NCBI GenBank assembly: GCA_002733605.1
Contig: NVWK01000004.1
Coordinates: 205,213 to 269,212, forward strand
Direction of reading: 5' to 3'
Length of the DNA: 64,000 nt
Source: Robiginitomaculum sp.
Lineage (GTDB): Bacteria; Pseudomonadota; Alphaproteobacteria; Caulobacterales; Maricaulaceae
The translations under genes and the position numbers were made by a program. The notes beneath the pieces are model-generated. The model was not told where the DNA came from, made no database searches, and was given only the letters and a program-made list of their open reading frames with translations. Positions within the stretch are counted from its first letter, which is position 1. Every line of letters begins with the position of its first letter. Positions 17,157 through 26,762 of the stretch are shown piece by piece.

Positions 17157-17819
17157 ATGACGGGAACGACAAAACCCTCCGGAAAAGACGGGTGGGGAAA
17201 AGACGGGTGGGGCGACGAGATGATGCGCGGTGTTACGGCCGTAGACGGCACCACCAAAGCCAAGATCGAGCGGGCCGCCCTGAGCTTGTTTGCACAACGG
17301 GGTGTGGACGGGGTTTCGGTAAAAGAACTGGCAAGCCACGCGGGTGTTTCCGATGGCAATTTGTACCGTTATTATCCTTCCAAATACAAATTGGCTGAAA
17401 CCCTGATGCTGGCCATTCATACGCGTCTCACCGATCTTGTGCGCAATATCGAGCAGAGCGAATATACGTTCGAGGATAAAATCAAACAGCTTGTTTCTCA
17501 ATATTGTGCGCTGGCAGATGAAGATTGGCAGTTGTTTACATACCATCTTTTGCACTTGCATCATTTCCCAGAATTGTTTGCGCCCGCGACCAAACGGGTC
17601 AAACTGGATAGTCCGGTGAGCGCCTGTGCGGATATGTTGGGCGCGGCTATGGAGGCTGGCGACATCCCCACGGGCAATACGGAGCTTCTTGCGTCGATGG
17701 CGCTCGGCATTGTCATACAGGCGGCCCAATCGAAGGTTTATCAGCGGCTAAAAGGGCCGCTAAGCATGTATGCGCCAGAGTTCGAGCGGGCGGTTTTCGC
17801 CGTGTTGCGTAAAGTTTAG
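17157..17819 (+). CDS. TetR/AcrR family transcriptional regulator
   Basis: A 220-residue repressor. The helix-turn-helix lies at about residues 36-80 (RAALSLFAQRGVDGVSVKEL, then HAGVSDGNLYRYYPSK). The N-terminal 23 residues are unusual: KDGWG occurs twice in tandem, encoded by a near-perfect DNA repeat at 17184-17210. The ATG at 17157 follows AAGGAGACTGT. It is the first gene of a run with the acyltransferase, transporter and methyltransferase genes, and two matching operators surround its promoter, so it very likely represses its own operon. The ligand may be a fatty acid derivative, by inference from the neighbours. Confidence 0.87.
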   Translation: MTGTTKPSGKDGWGKDGWGDEMMRGVTAVDGTTKAKIERAALSLFAQRGVDGVSVKELASHAGVSDGNLYRYYPSKYKLAETLMLAIHTRLTDLVRNIEQSEYTFEDKIKQLVSQYCALADEDWQLFTYHLLHLHHFPELFAPATKRVKLDSPVSACADMLGAAMEAGDIPTGNTELLASMALGIVIQAAQSKVYQRLKGPLSMYAPEFERAVFAVLRKV

Positions 17820-17827
17820 GAGCCAAA

Positions 17828-18652
17828 ATGCGATCTTTCGTTTTCAATATATGTTTTTATATTTTCACGGCCTTTTTCGCCGTTCTCTGTGTGGTTTTGT
17901 CGTTCCTGCCGGGGCGCAAACCGATTATGTACGGGCTGTCGGGATATACCCACACGATGATGTGGCTGATGAAACACATTGCCGGGATCAAAGTATGCGT
18001 GAGTGGGCGTGAACGCGTACCCGAAGACGGCGCCGTCATCATTGCCGCTAAACATCAAAGCTATGGGGACGGGTTTGTCATGTTCTCGCAGTTTTTCGAT
18101 CTGTCTTTTGTGACCGGCGACCATCTGGAAAAATTTATGCTGTTAAAGCGGATTTTAGGCAAGGCAGGCGCCGTCGTTATCGATAGTTGTGGCGGGTCGG
18201 ATATGCGTGACCGGCTGCAAGAAAAGGCCGAGCTTATTCGCGCCGAAGGACGGCGCTTGCTGATTTATCCCGAGGGACATTTATCACAAGTCGGCACCCA
18301 GCACCGCTACCGCAAAGGCGTATATTTTATGTATAGGGATTTCAATTGCCCCGTCGTGCCCGTGGCCACCAATCTAGGCCAGCGCTGGAACCAGAACCAG
18401 TGGACGAAATACCCGGGGCCGGCCCATATAGAGTTTCTTGAACCGATCCCGCCGGGTCTGGAAAAGGACGAATTTATGCACAGGCTCGAAACGGCGATCG
18501 AGACCCGATCACGTGAATTACTTGACTTGCAAAACCTGGGCGCGTTAAATCCTGACGATATCGGCAAACTGGCCGAGAACGATGTTGCCCGCCAAAAACG
18601 GCTTGATAAAGAAGCTCAGGACAACACAACCGAACGGGGAATGACATCATGA
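17828..18652 (+). CDS. plsC: 1-acyl-sn-glycerol-3-phosphate acyltransferase (PlsC family)
   Basis: A 274-residue membrane-bound acyltransferase that esterifies lysophosphatidic acid or another lysophospholipid. An N-terminal membrane segment (about 7-28) is followed by the His-x4-Asp catalytic motif in KHQSYGD, the glycerol-phosphate-binding LLIYPEGHLSQ block (EGT is EGH here) and CPVVPVATNLG. The C-terminal 60 residues are charged and predicted helical. It starts 8 bases after the TetR gene and its stop overlaps the transporter start by ATGA. A second plsC elsewhere in the genome is likely, so this may be a regulated repair or remodelling enzyme. Confidence 0.87.
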   Translation: MRSFVFNICFYIFTAFFAVLCVVLSFLPGRKPIMYGLSGYTHTMMWLMKHIAGIKVCVSGRERVPEDGAVIIAAKHQSYGDGFVMFSQFFDLSFVTGDHLEKFMLLKRILGKAGAVVIDSCGGSDMRDRLQEKAELIRAEGRRLLIYPEGHLSQVGTQHRYRKGVYFMYRDFNCPVVPVATNLGQRWNQNQWTKYPGPAHIEFLEPIPPGLEKDEFMHRLETAIETRSRELLDLQNLGALNPDDIGKLAENDVARQKRLDKEAQDNTTERGMTS

Positions 18653-19986
18653 GCGCAAAACACGCCGCCACCCTCCTAACCAGTCGCCGGTTTGTGCCCC
18701 TGTTCGGCGCGCAGATGTTCGGCGCTTTTAATGACCAGTTTTTGAAAATGGCCATGATTACGCTTGTCACATGGGGGAGCCTTGATGTTTTCGGATTGAA
18801 AGCCTCGCTTCTTGTGCCACTTGCGGGGGCTTTGTTTACAGCCCCGTTCTTCCTGTTTTCAGCTATGGCAGGGCAAGTTTCGGATAAATATGACAAAGCA
18901 TTTGTGTTGTTGCGGGTCAAACAAGCCGAAATATTTATTATGCTTCTGGCGGCCCTCGGACTGCTTCTCAACAGCGCGCCTATACTGTTTACCACCCTTG
19001 TTCTTATGGGGGCACAGTCGGCGTTTTTCTCGCCAACGCGCAATGCGGTCTTACCGCAATGGCTCGACGACAAAGAGTTGATTACCGGCAATGCGCTGAT
19101 GAACGGATTTGTCTCCGTCTCCATTCTAGTGGGACAAGCTCTGGGTATACTTCTGGTTCTGTCTACTGGCGGGCCAAAGCTGGTGGCGGGTATTTTGGTT
19201 GTCTTTGCCGTATTTGGCTGGCTGGCGATTCGCAAAGCCCCGCCTGCACCGTCACAAAACCCGGATATCAAAATCGACCGCTGGATATTGCCTGAAATCG
19301 GCAAAACTCTTGTATTTGCCGCCAAGGTGCCACGGGTGTTCAAACCGATGTTAGGGACGGCATGGTATTACTGGCTCAGTTCCGGTGTTCTGATCCTGAT
19401 GCCGGCCTATATCCGTGAGGTTCTGTATTACGATCAAGGGGTTTTGATCCGCATCATGGTGTTGTTTACCATCGGTGCCTTGATGGGCGCGCTCACATGT
19501 ATGATCGTTTCCAAAGGCAAAGAGGGGGTTGGCATCAGTGCCGTTGGTGCGCTTGGTGTGGCCCTGTGTTCAGCGGATTTATTCTTCCTGTTCGGAGACA
19601 GTGCCAAACTTGCCTATGCGTTCTATGTGCCTGCGAACGGGGACAATGCTGCCGTTTTGGGTACATTTGAGAATTTCCGTACCATGCCCGCAAGCATGCG
19701 GTTTATGGTCGACCTTGTCGGGGCCGCATTTTTTGCCAGCCTGTTTGTGATTCCGCTTAACGCCATGGCCCAGCGCCGGGCCGATCCGGGCCATCGGGCG
19801 CGGTTATTGGCCGCAGGCGCCTTGTTGCTCAACGCCTCGACAACCCTGTCTCAACTGGTTGTCGCGGCCGTTGGCGTGCTGTCTTTGCCTATGCGTTCAC
19901 CGCTTTTACTGATCGCCGTCATTAGCGGCCTGATTGCTATCTATGTGTTTTATCGGGCTGGCATTCTCAAGAAAGAAGCGATCTAA
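18649..19986 (+). CDS. MFS transporter, lysophospholipid transporter (LplT)-like
   Basis: A 445-residue permease with 12 predicted membrane helices. Its start, RRFVPLFGAQMFGAFNDQFLKMA, is the typical opening of LplT-type MFS proteins, which flip lysophospholipids inward across the inner membrane for re-acylation. In E. coli LplT works with the acyltransferase/acyl-ACP synthetase Aas; here a PlsC-type acyltransferase lies directly upstream with an ATGA overlap, a matching arrangement in two polypeptides. Translational coupling is probable. Substrate is inferred from family and context. Confidence 0.8.
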   Translation: MSAKHAATLLTSRRFVPLFGAQMFGAFNDQFLKMAMITLVTWGSLDVFGLKASLLVPLAGALFTAPFFLFSAMAGQVSDKYDKAFVLLRVKQAEIFIMLLAALGLLLNSAPILFTTLVLMGAQSAFFSPTRNAVLPQWLDDKELITGNALMNGFVSVSILVGQALGILLVLSTGGPKLVAGILVVFAVFGWLAIRKAPPAPSQNPDIKIDRWILPEIGKTLVFAAKVPRVFKPMLGTAWYYWLSSGVLILMPAYIREVLYYDQGVLIRIMVLFTIGALMGALTCMIVSKGKEGVGISAVGALGVALCSADLFFLFGDSAKLAYAFYVPANGDNAAVLGTFENFRTMPASMRFMVDLVGAAFFASLFVIPLNAMAQRRADPGHRARLLAAGALLLNASTTLSQLVVAAVGVLSLPMRSPLLLIAVISGLIAIYVFYRAGILKKEAI

Positions 19987-20523
19987 ATGCGGGGATATTT
20001 CGGGATCGGGGTTCAGGGGATTTCAAAATCCGCCAATTTAGGCGCGGTGATGCGCACGGCACATGCGTTCGGGGCCAGCTTTGTCTACACGGTCAGTGCC
20101 CCCGATCTGGTGAGCGACACCAAACGCGGGGTCAATCAAACCGATACATCGCGCTCCCTGTCCCATCTTCCGTTTTACGAATGGGACAATGTGGATGATA
20201 TGCGCCTGCCTTTGGGATGCCCGTTAGTGGGGATTGAATTGTGTGAGAATTCAATTGAACTGCCGAGCTTTCGCCACCCCCTCGCCTGCGCCTATGTTTT
20301 GGGGCCGGAGCAAGGGTCTCTGTCGCCTGAAATGCAGTCTCTGTGTACACATATCGTCAAAATCCCGACAAAGTTCTGCATTAATGTCAGCCTGGCCGCC
20401 GCACTGACGCTGTATGACCGGACGATTTGTCTGGGCGGATATCCTGACCGTCCAATGATGCCGGGCGGGCCGGATTTACAGGCTGTGGAAGACTGGCACA
20501 AGATGAAGAAACGCGTAGACTAG
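19987..20523 (+). CDS. SpoU-family RNA 2'-O-methyltransferase
   Basis: A 178-residue SPOUT enzyme that transfers methyl from SAM to the 2'-OH of tRNA or rRNA. Motif 1 is SANLGAVMRTAHAFGA, motif 2 YVLGPEQGSL and motif 3 the knot IPTKFCINVSLAAAL. It lacks an N-terminal RNA-binding extension, as in TrmL-like and short TrmH-like members, so the target nucleotide is uncertain. The ATG follows the transporter stop codon with no gap, making it the last gene of the TetR-plsC-MFS operon, which is an odd partner for lipid genes. Confidence 0.82.
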   Translation: MRGYFGIGVQGISKSANLGAVMRTAHAFGASFVYTVSAPDLVSDTKRGVNQTDTSRSLSHLPFYEWDNVDDMRLPLGCPLVGIELCENSIELPSFRHPLACAYVLGPEQGSLSPEMQSLCTHIVKIPTKFCINVSLAAALTLYDRTICLGGYPDRPMMPGGPDLQAVEDWHKMKKRVD

Positions 20524-20545
20524 CACCTGTGTAACACCTGTGTAA
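20524..20545 (+). repeat. Perfect 11-bp tandem duplication
   Basis: CACCTGTGTAA occurs twice head to tail (20524-20534 and 20535-20545), directly after the methyltransferase stop codon. The period is one helical turn. A related CACACCTGTGT core occurs near 54350. Confidence 0.6.
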
Positions 20546-20558
20546 AACTTCACTATTC

Positions 20559-20573
20559 TTAACCGGGTCTTAA
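20559..20573. promoter_or_regulatory. CtrA-type binding site
   Basis: TTAA-ccgggtc-TTAA matches the TTAA-N7-TTAA consensus of the alphaproteobacterial cell-cycle regulator CtrA exactly. It lies 52 bases before the IalB-family start codon, a position compatible with direct control of that promoter. It is the only perfect match I found in the non-coding gaps of the window. Confidence 0.65.
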
Positions 20574-20624
20574 TGCTAAAATCGTCCAATAGAGGCTTAT
20601 GTTGAGACGAATTGGAAATATGTG

Positions 20625-21143
20625 ATGAAAAAAATTCATGCCGCGCTGATCACAAGTTTTTTGATCCTAACCTCAAGCCTCATCCCGAGTATGGCCAGTG
20701 CCGCTTCGGCCAAGCTGGAAGGGGTTTTTACGGATTGGTCCGTATATTCCAAAGTCGATGGCAGAGAACGTATTTGTTACGCGCTCGCCAAACCCAATTC
20801 GAAAACACCGTCTACGGTTAATCATGGGGATGTGTATTTCATGGTCGCCAACTGGAAATCCGGCGCCGCCAAAGAACAACCCAGCTTACTAACCGGTTAC
20901 CCTTTGAAAGCCAGTATTCCGCCGTCTGCGCGTGTGGGCAGTTCTAAAGTGCCGATGTATGCAGCCCAGAACGAAGCTTTTATTGAAAGCAACACAGACG
21001 AGAAAAAACTTGTCCGCGCTATGCGCAAAGGCTCCCACATGCGGGTTGATGCCGTGTCGACCCGTGGCACTCAAACCAGCTATGAGTTCTCCTTGCGCGG
21101 GGTTACGGCCGCCTTGCGCAAAGCCAAAGCCGTCTGCAAATAG
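20625..21143 (+). CDS. Invasion-associated locus B (IalB) family protein
   Basis: A 172-residue exported protein. Signal peptide about 1-28 (cleavage near ASA-AS). The mature part carries the IalB-family pattern: VFTDWSVYSK, CYALAKP, VYFMVANW, a VGSSKVPMY segment and a C-terminal Cys, the pair of cysteines probably forming a disulfide. IalB proteins are periplasmic or outer-membrane associated; the name comes from Bartonella invasion but the family is common in free-living alphaproteobacteria. GTG at 20622 precedes the ATG at 20625; I use the ATG. Probably under CtrA control. Confidence 0.8.
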   Translation: MKKIHAALITSFLILTSSLIPSMASAASAKLEGVFTDWSVYSKVDGRERICYALAKPNSKTPSTVNHGDVYFMVANWKSGAAKEQPSLLTGYPLKASIPPSARVGSSKVPMYAAQNEAFIESNTDEKKLVRAMRKGSHMRVDAVSTRGTQTSYEFSLRGVTAALRKAKAVCK

Positions 21144-21192
21144 ACGCGATCAACGCTTCCCCTTTGGTATATGCCTATGCTAAGAGCGCGCC

Positions 21193-22389
21193 ATGACCAG
21201 CGCGATCTATACAAATCCGGCCACTGATGCCTCTAAAGACACCCAAAAGAACGGCCCGAAAGATACCCGTATTCCGCTTGCCGGTATGGGACGGGTCGAG
21301 CTTGCCGAGGCCCTGACCGATTTCGGGATTGCCCCCAAGCAGGTACGGATGCGCACCAAGCAAATCTTTCAATGGATTTATAATTATGGCGTGACCGATT
21401 GGGACGCCATGACCAATATTACCAAGAATTTGCGCCATCAGTTGGCAGAAAAATTTTCGCTCAACCGCCCCGAAATTATCGAGCGGCAAGTCAGTGTTGA
21501 CGGCACCCGCAAATATCTGATCCGCATGGCGCCAGGCATCGAAGTTGAAAGCGTATTTATTCCCGCCGTCAGCAAGACCGGCGCTTTGTGTGTGTCCTCG
21601 CAAGTGGGCTGTACATTAACGTGCAAGTTTTGCCATACGGGCACCCAGCGGCTTGTACGCAATTTGACGGCGGCAGAAATCGCGCTTCAGGTTATGGTGG
21701 CCCGCGATGATCTGAACGAATGGCCCAGCTCATCGGTTGAGCGCAAAATGACCAATATCGTGTTTATGGGCATGGGCGAACCTTTGTATAATTTAAAGGA
21801 AGTGGCGAAAGCCATCGACATTATTTGCGACTGTGAGGGCCTAAGCTTCGGACGTCGACGGATCACGCTTTCTACATCAGGCGTTGTGCCTGAAATCGTT
21901 AAAGCCGGCGAACAGACATCGGCCATGTTGGCCATTTCCCTGCACGCCGCCAATGACGAATTGCGCTCGAAAATCATGCCGATCAATAACAAATATCCGC
22001 TGAAAGATTTAATGGATGCGTGTCGTGCCTATCCGGGGCTGTCCAACTCGCGGCGGATCACGTTCGAATATGTCATGTTAAAAGGCATGAATGACAGTCC
22101 GTACCATGCCAAAGAACTGATTAAACTGCTTGAGGGCATTCCTGCCAAGGTCAATCTGATTCCGTTTAACCCCTGGCCCGGATCGCCTTATGAATGCTCG
22201 GATTGGGAAACCATCGAGATGTTTGCCGACAAGGTCAATGCGGCAGGTTATGCATCACCGATCCGCACACCGCGTGGCCGCGATATTCTGGCCGCCTGTG
22301 GCCAGCTTAGATCCGAAAGTGAAAAGCTTCGCGCCAGCGCCAAAAGAAAACTGGCAAAAGCGGGCCTAGAAAAAGCGGGTAAAGTATAA
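21193..22389 (+). CDS. rlmN: Dual-specificity 23S rRNA/tRNA (adenine-C2)-methyltransferase
   Basis: A radical SAM enzyme that methylates C2 of A2503 in 23S rRNA and of A37 in some tRNAs, tuning peptidyl transferase and decoding accuracy. It is 398 residues. The iron-sulfur cysteines are Cys140, Cys144 and Cys147 in CTLTCKFC, followed by [25 protein letters not shown] and the C-terminal catalytic Cys in ILAACGQLR are all in place. The N-terminal 30 residues are polar and less conserved. ATG at 21193. Confidence 0.95.
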   Translation: MTSAIYTNPATDASKDTQKNGPKDTRIPLAGMGRVELAEALTDFGIAPKQVRMRTKQIFQWIYNYGVTDWDAMTNITKNLRHQLAEKFSLNRPEIIERQVSVDGTRKYLIRMAPGIEVESVFIPAVSKTGALCVSSQVGCTLTCKFCHTGTQRLVRNLTAAEIALQVMVARDDLNEWPSSSVERKMTNIVFMGMGEPLYNLKEVAKAIDIICDCEGLSFGRRRITLSTSGVVPEIVKAGEQTSAMLAISLHAANDELRSKIMPINNKYPLKDLMDACRAYPGLSNSRRITFEYVMLKGMNDSPYHAKELIKLLEGIPAKVNLIPFNPWPGSPYECSDWETIEMFADKVNAAGYASPIRTPRGRDILAACGQLRSESEKLRASAKRKLAKAGLEKAGKV

Positions 22390-22419
22390 AAGCCTTGAAG
22401 TTTAAAGGGGGAAAAGCTC

Positions 22420-23133
22420 ATGCGCGGACGCCGGAAACCTTTAGCGATTGTGTTGCCGTTTATTATTCTTGCCGTTTTCATACATATTTTCGTGCCGGTT
22501 CAACATGTGCCGTGGAGAAAGTTAAATATGGACGCGCCTGTGGGCATGGCGACGGGGACTAAAATTTCACTTATCACGCTTGGCTCTGACGCAAAATGTA
22601 TGGACATGCTGGCCTCGGCAGACGCCTTGAAATTCGAACTGGCAGAGCCGAAACACGCCGGAGAGGTTTGCGGCTGGAAAAGTGCGGCCATCTTGCAAAC
22701 TGCGGCTGGTATAAGCTTTCGCCCCGAAGAGGTTACGGGGCAGTGCCCACTTCTGGTGGCAGGATATATCTGGCTTGGTGAAGTTGATCGTCTGGCCAAA
22801 AAATATCTCGGTAGCCCTCTTAAGCGCGTCCATCATGCAGGCACCTATGCGTGTCGCAGGCAAAAGGGCAATAGCTCTGATGAATGGTCGGAACACGCCT
22901 TTGCCAATGCATGGGACATTACCGGTTTCGAGCTTGAAGACGGGCAGATGATTTCTGTCCTCAATGACTGGAACGGGCCAAAATCGCGCGAGGCCCGTAA
23001 AAAGGCTGAATTCCTGCGCAAAACCCGTAAATCGGCTTGTGGACTGTTTCATGTGGTTTTGTCGCCAGACTATAATGCGGCCCATAAAGATCATCTTCAT
23101 CTTGATCAGGGGCCAAGTTCGTATTGCCAATAA
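22420..23133 (+). CDS. Extensin-like C-terminal domain protein
   Basis: A 237-residue protein with one N-terminal membrane anchor (about 8-25) and a periplasmic domain of the bacterial extensin_2 type. Conserved features: ACRRQKGNSSDEWSEHAFANAWDI-type block (His and Asp as metal ligands, written here only in part), and HKDHLHLD near the C-terminus. This His-x6-Asp plus His-x-His pattern is shared with M15 D-Ala-D-Ala peptidases, so it may act on peptidoglycan. Four cysteines may form disulfides. Starts 30 bases after rlmN with a GGGGGAAAA site. Confidence 0.8.
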   Translation: MRGRRKPLAIVLPFIILAVFIHIFVPVQHVPWRKLNMDAPVGMATGTKISLITLGSDAKCMDMLASADALKFELAEPKHAGEVCGWKSAAILQTAAGISFRPEEVTGQCPLLVAGYIWLGEVDRLAKKYLGSPLKRVHHAGTYACRRQKGNSSDEWSEHAFANAWDITGFELEDGQMISVLNDWNGPKSREARKKAEFLRKTRKSACGLFHVVLSPDYNAAHKDHLHLDQGPSSYCQ

Positions 23134-23158
23134 GGGGATTTAGGGTGAGAATGCGCGT

Positions 23159-24220
23159 ATGAAACCAATATTATTATATCTAGCCCTGATGCTTGCCCTG
23201 GTGCTTGGTGCTTGCGGTGCCTCCAATATGTCGACGCTTCCCGAAGCGGTCAGCAATAATGCTGTCGCCTATCACCAGCCGAGCCAGACCGTATATAGTT
23301 TTGCAGGACTAGGTGCCGCAAAAGATGTGCAAGCCGTGCACGCCAAGGCCTATAGCTGTTCGCTTGAGACAAACATTTGTGAAACCTTACCGCCTTTGCC
23401 TGACGGCATTGGGCGTTTGGCGGCAACCGCACAGACCCTCGGAGATACAATTTATATCTTTGGCGGGTATAGAATGGCCGGGGACGGGGCGGAAATCTCG
23501 ACACCGGAAGTTTGGGCCTTTGATGTTAAAACCGGGCACTATGCGCACAAAGCGGATATGCCCGTGCCCGTCGATGACAGTGTGTCCATCGCCTATCTGG
23601 ACCGGTATATCTATCTGGTATCGGGTTGGCACAAGGATGATAATGTGGTCAATGTACAGATGTATGACAGCCAAACCGATACATGGCATCCGGCAACAGA
23701 CTGGCCCGGTGTGCCCGTCTTTGGTCATGCAGGTGGCGTGGTCGGCACGGTGTTGGTGATTTGCGACGGGGTGCAGATCATCCCGCCAAAAACACCGGAG
23801 GCCAAGCGTAGCTTTACGGATATTTCGGCGTGTTGGCGCGGGGATATAGACGCAAACACCCCGACCAAAATTACGTGGCGGCATCTCCCGACCCTGCCCG
23901 GCAAAGGTAATTACCGCATGGCAGCGACAGGGTGGGCAGACAGGAATATGATTTTGTTCGCGGGCGGATCAAACAACCCCTACAATTATGACGGTATCGG
24001 CTATGATAAAATTCCGAGCGCGGCCAGCGCCCATGTCTGGGCCTATGATATTGCGGCGGATGGCTATGTTTTGTTCAAAGACAAACCCACCAAGACAATG
24101 GATCACCGTGCCCTGATCCCAATCGGAGAGAGCAAGTTTCTAACGGTTGGCGGTATGGGGGAAAACCAGAACGTTCTGGATCGTCTAGACGTGTTTACGG
24201 TGCACCAATCGCCCAAATAA
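23159..24220 (+). CDS. Kelch-repeat lipoprotein
   Basis: A 353-residue protein with a lipobox LGAC (Cys19). The mature part has Kelch-type beta-propeller repeats, recognisable by IYIFGGYRM, IYLVSGWHK, NMILFAGGSN and FLTVGGMGE, each ending in the double-glycine turn. Length suits a five- or six-bladed propeller. Relatives include N-acetylneuraminate epimerases, but no sialic acid genes are near, so only a periplasmic propeller can be claimed. The 3' end overlaps the convergent YciI gene by 26 bases. Confidence 0.75.
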   Translation: MKPILLYLALMLALVLGACGASNMSTLPEAVSNNAVAYHQPSQTVYSFAGLGAAKDVQAVHAKAYSCSLETNICETLPPLPDGIGRLAATAQTLGDTIYIFGGYRMAGDGAEISTPEVWAFDVKTGHYAHKADMPVPVDDSVSIAYLDRYIYLVSGWHKDDNVVNVQMYDSQTDTWHPATDWPGVPVFGHAGGVVGTVLVICDGVQIIPPKTPEAKRSFTDISACWRGDIDANTPTKITWRHLPTLPGKGNYRMAATGWADRNMILFAGGSNNPYNYDGIGYDKIPSAASAHVWAYDIAADGYVLFKDKPTKTMDHRALIPIGESKFLTVGGMGENQNVLDRLDVFTVHQSPK

Positions 24221-24497
24221 ACGGATGTATATTGACGTGTTCCGGCAGGCCCGCCTGCGTATAAGGATCATCTTTTAGCCATGTGTGCACGGTTTCAAGC
24301 GTGTCGGTTTCTACAATCAAGAGACTGCCGATCATTGTCTCGGCCGCCGCGTCCAGCCAAGGGCCGGCGCTAAGCACGTCTACTGGCCCACTTTGCACAG
24401 AACCGCCTTGTTTGAGGAAGGCTAAATGGGCATCGCGGTTGGATGTGCGAATATCAAGGGCACCCTGTTTGTCGCGCGAATAAATTATGAATTTCAT
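24195..24497 (-). CDS. YciI family protein
   Basis: A 100-residue ferredoxin-fold protein of the YciI family. The conserved His and Asp are in [14 protein letters not shown], and the family pattern [18 protein letters not shown] is present. The biochemical role is not settled. In alphaproteobacteria this gene typically follows tsaD and gpsA, as here, with an ATGA overlap with gpsA. Confidence 0.87.
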   Translation of the reverse strand: MKFIIYSRDKQGALDIRTSNRDAHLAFLKQGGSVQSGPVDVLSAGPWLDAAAETMIGSLLIVETDTLETVHTWLKDDPYTQAGLPEHVNIHPFIWAIGAP

Positions 24498-25504
24498 GAC
24501 CGGTTTTCCTGTGTGCGTTCGCGGCCCAAAAGGCTGGCAATCGCTGCCTCGACATTTATCGAGCCATCAAGAATAGCAGCAACAGCTGCGCATATCGGCA
24601 TTTCAACACCGGCCTGTTTTGCCAACCGCTGTAAGGCGGGGGCCGTGGCCACGCCCTCGGTCACCGCAGAACGAGCCCCGAGTATATCGGCCAAAGGTTC
24701 GCCGCGCCCCAGTGCCAATCCGCACGACATGTTACGGGATTGTTCGCTTGAACAGGTCAGCACCAAATCCCCGAGACCGCACAGGCCGGTTAAGGTTTCC
24801 GGCTTGGCCCCAAGCGCTTCACCCAACCGCGTCATTTCGGCAAAACCACGCGCGATCAGGGCGGCATGGGCGGATTTACCCAATTCCTTGCCCAGCACCA
24901 TACCGCAAGCAATGGCCAATACGTTTTTAACCGCACCGCCGATTTCAGCGCCCAGCACATCATCGCTGAGATAGGGCCTGAAACTTGGCGAGGCGATGGC
25001 GGCGGCCAGCGCTTCACCCAAGGCTTTATCTTCAATCGCCAAAGTGACCGCCGTCGGCAATCCCTTGGCCACGTCAACGGCAAAACTGGGGCCGGACAGG
25101 ACGCAAGGTATGACGTCCGGTAAAACGTCCGCCAGTACACCCGCCATGAATTTCAGACTTTTATGTTCAATGCCTTTCGAACATAAAATCACCGGCAAGC
25201 CGGGACGGGCGTAGTTCGTAAAACCAGCAAGGGTTGCACGCATATACTGGGCTGGCACCACAGCTAATACGGCGTCGACATTGGCGAGATCGGCAAAATC
25301 ACTCGTAGCGCGTACATTCGGGGACAAGGTGACATTCGGCAGATAAAGCGTGTTTTCATGTTGCGTATTGATGGCTTCGGAACACTCGGTTTCAAAGGCC
25401 CAGAGCACCACATCACGGCCTGCAATTGCCAATGTCTGTGCGAGGGCTGTGCCCCATGCGCCAGCGCCAATGACGCCAAATTTTTGAAACTGTGTGTCCG
25501 TCAT
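24494..25504 (-). CDS. gpsA: Glycerol-3-phosphate dehydrogenase [NAD(P)+]
   Basis: Reduces dihydroxyacetone phosphate to sn-glycerol 3-phosphate, the start of phospholipid synthesis. It is 336 residues. [14 protein letters not shown] (residues 10-23) binds the cofactor, CSKGIEHKS and the catalytic Lys in [13 protein letters not shown] are present, as is [12 protein letters not shown]. The start overlaps the tsaD stop (ATGA) and its stop overlaps the YciI start in the same way, so the three genes are translationally coupled. Confidence 0.95.
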   Translation of the reverse strand: MTDTQFQKFGVIGAGAWGTALAQTLAIAGRDVVLWAFETECSEAINTQHENTLYLPNVTLSPNVRATSDFADLANVDAVLAVVPAQYMRATLAGFTNYARPGLPVILCSKGIEHKSLKFMAGVLADVLPDVIPCVLSGPSFAVDVAKGLPTAVTLAIEDKALGEALAAAIASPSFRPYLSDDVLGAEIGGAVKNVLAIACGMVLGKELGKSAHAALIARGFAEMTRLGEALGAKPETLTGLCGLGDLVLTCSSEQSRNMSCGLALGRGEPLADILGARSAVTEGVATAPALQRLAKQAGVEMPICAAVAAILDGSINVEAAIASLLGRERTQENRS

Positions 25505-26607
25505 GATTTTGGCCCTTTCCGACCCGATCCGCTGGCTGGATTGTGCAGAGCACTTTCGCTATCCAATGGCCAGCGAGGACGCGCTTTCACATCCAGAGCA
25601 TCTATTTGCCCGACTGCAAGCCGTTCTGCCCCTGCGAGGGCGATCATGGCTGCATTATCTGTGCAATAGATAGAGGGTGGAGCGCTAAGGGTAAAGCCCT
25701 TGGCCTGACACAAGGTTTCCAACCCCGCACGAATGCGCGTATTGGCAGCGACGCCGCCCGCGACAACAAAGCGGTACGGGCCGGTTTTACCGTGTTTAAA
25801 CATTTCCATGGCCCGCGCGGTGCGATCACAAATTACATCGGTAACGGCGGCTTGGAAGCTGGCAGAAAGATCCGCCTTATTTTGATCTGTCGGAGTTTCG
25901 AATGCGGCAAAAGCCCGCGCCGCCGCCGTTTTTAATCCGGCGAACGAGAAATCTGCATGGGGTTTGCCTTTGAACGGGCGCGGGAGAACAATGGCGTTTT
26001 CATCCCCTTTACGCGCCGTTTTCTCTAATGCAGGGCCACCCGGGAATCCGAGGTTCATAATTTTAGCGGTTTTATCAAAGGCTTCGCCTGCCGCATCGTC
26101 AACCGTAGAGCCAAGGCGGGTATATGCCCCCAGACCGTTGACGCTGAGCAATTGTGTGTGCCCGCCGGATACTAGCAATAGCAGGTAGGGAAAGGCGCAA
26201 GGTTCGGTTAATCGCGGCGATAAAGCATGGCCTTCCAGATGGTTGACCGCGATTAAAGGGATATCGAGGGAGAGCGCCAAGCCTTTGGCGCACATTAATC
26301 CGGTGATCACACCGCCGATCAGACCGGGGCCTGCGGTGGCGGCAACGGCGTCCAAATCCGAGTATTCTATGTCTGCATCGGCGACAGATTTAGCAATAAG
26401 GGTGTCTATTTTTTGCATGTGGGCGCGGGCGGCAATTTCGGGGACAACGCCGCCATAAGGGGCGTGTATTTCGTTTTGAGAGGCGATCACCGAAGACAGA
26501 ACACGGATTTCTCCATCATCACTTCGAGCCAGCACGGCAGTGGCTGTCTCGTCACAGGAGGATTCTATGCCTAAAATAAGTTTGGGTTTTGGTAAGGCCG
26601 TTTTCAT
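25501..26607 (-). CDS. tsaD: tRNA N6-adenosine threonylcarbamoyltransferase
   Basis: Transfers the threonylcarbamoyl group to A37 of ANN-decoding tRNAs (t6A), together with TsaB, TsaE and TsaC. It is 368 residues from the ATG at 26607; the open frame extends further upstream but without family sequence. [10 protein letters not shown] opens the ASKHA fold, [13 protein letters not shown] carries the metal-binding His-x3-His, and [10 protein letters not shown] and [10 protein letters not shown] follow. It begins the tsaD-gpsA-YciI operon, divergent from the COG4223/HemY genes. Confidence 0.95.
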   Translation of the reverse strand: MKTALPKPKLILGIESSCDETATAVLARSDDGEIRVLSSVIASQNEIHAPYGGVVPEIAARAHMQKIDTLIAKSVADADIEYSDLDAVAATAGPGLIGGVITGLMCAKGLALSLDIPLIAVNHLEGHALSPRLTEPCAFPYLLLLVSGGHTQLLSVNGLGAYTRLGSTVDDAAGEAFDKTAKIMNLGFPGGPALEKTARKGDENAIVLPRPFKGKPHADFSFAGLKTAAARAFAAFETPTDQNKADLSASFQAAVTDVICDRTARAMEMFKHGKTGPYRFVVAGGVAANTRIRAGLETLCQAKGFTLSAPPSIYCTDNAAMIALAGAERLAVGQIDALDVKARPRWPLDSESALHNPASGSGRKGPKS

Positions 26608-26762
26608 ACCTCGCCAATACCCTGCCCGCACATCATACGCAATACGGGATGGGGCAATAGACATTGACAATGTTAGGTGCGGGCAATTTTTCGCCTGAGC
26701 GTTGTAAAGACAATGCTTGATGCAACCGGACACGGCGCGTAAACTGTTTTGGGGAGAATACC

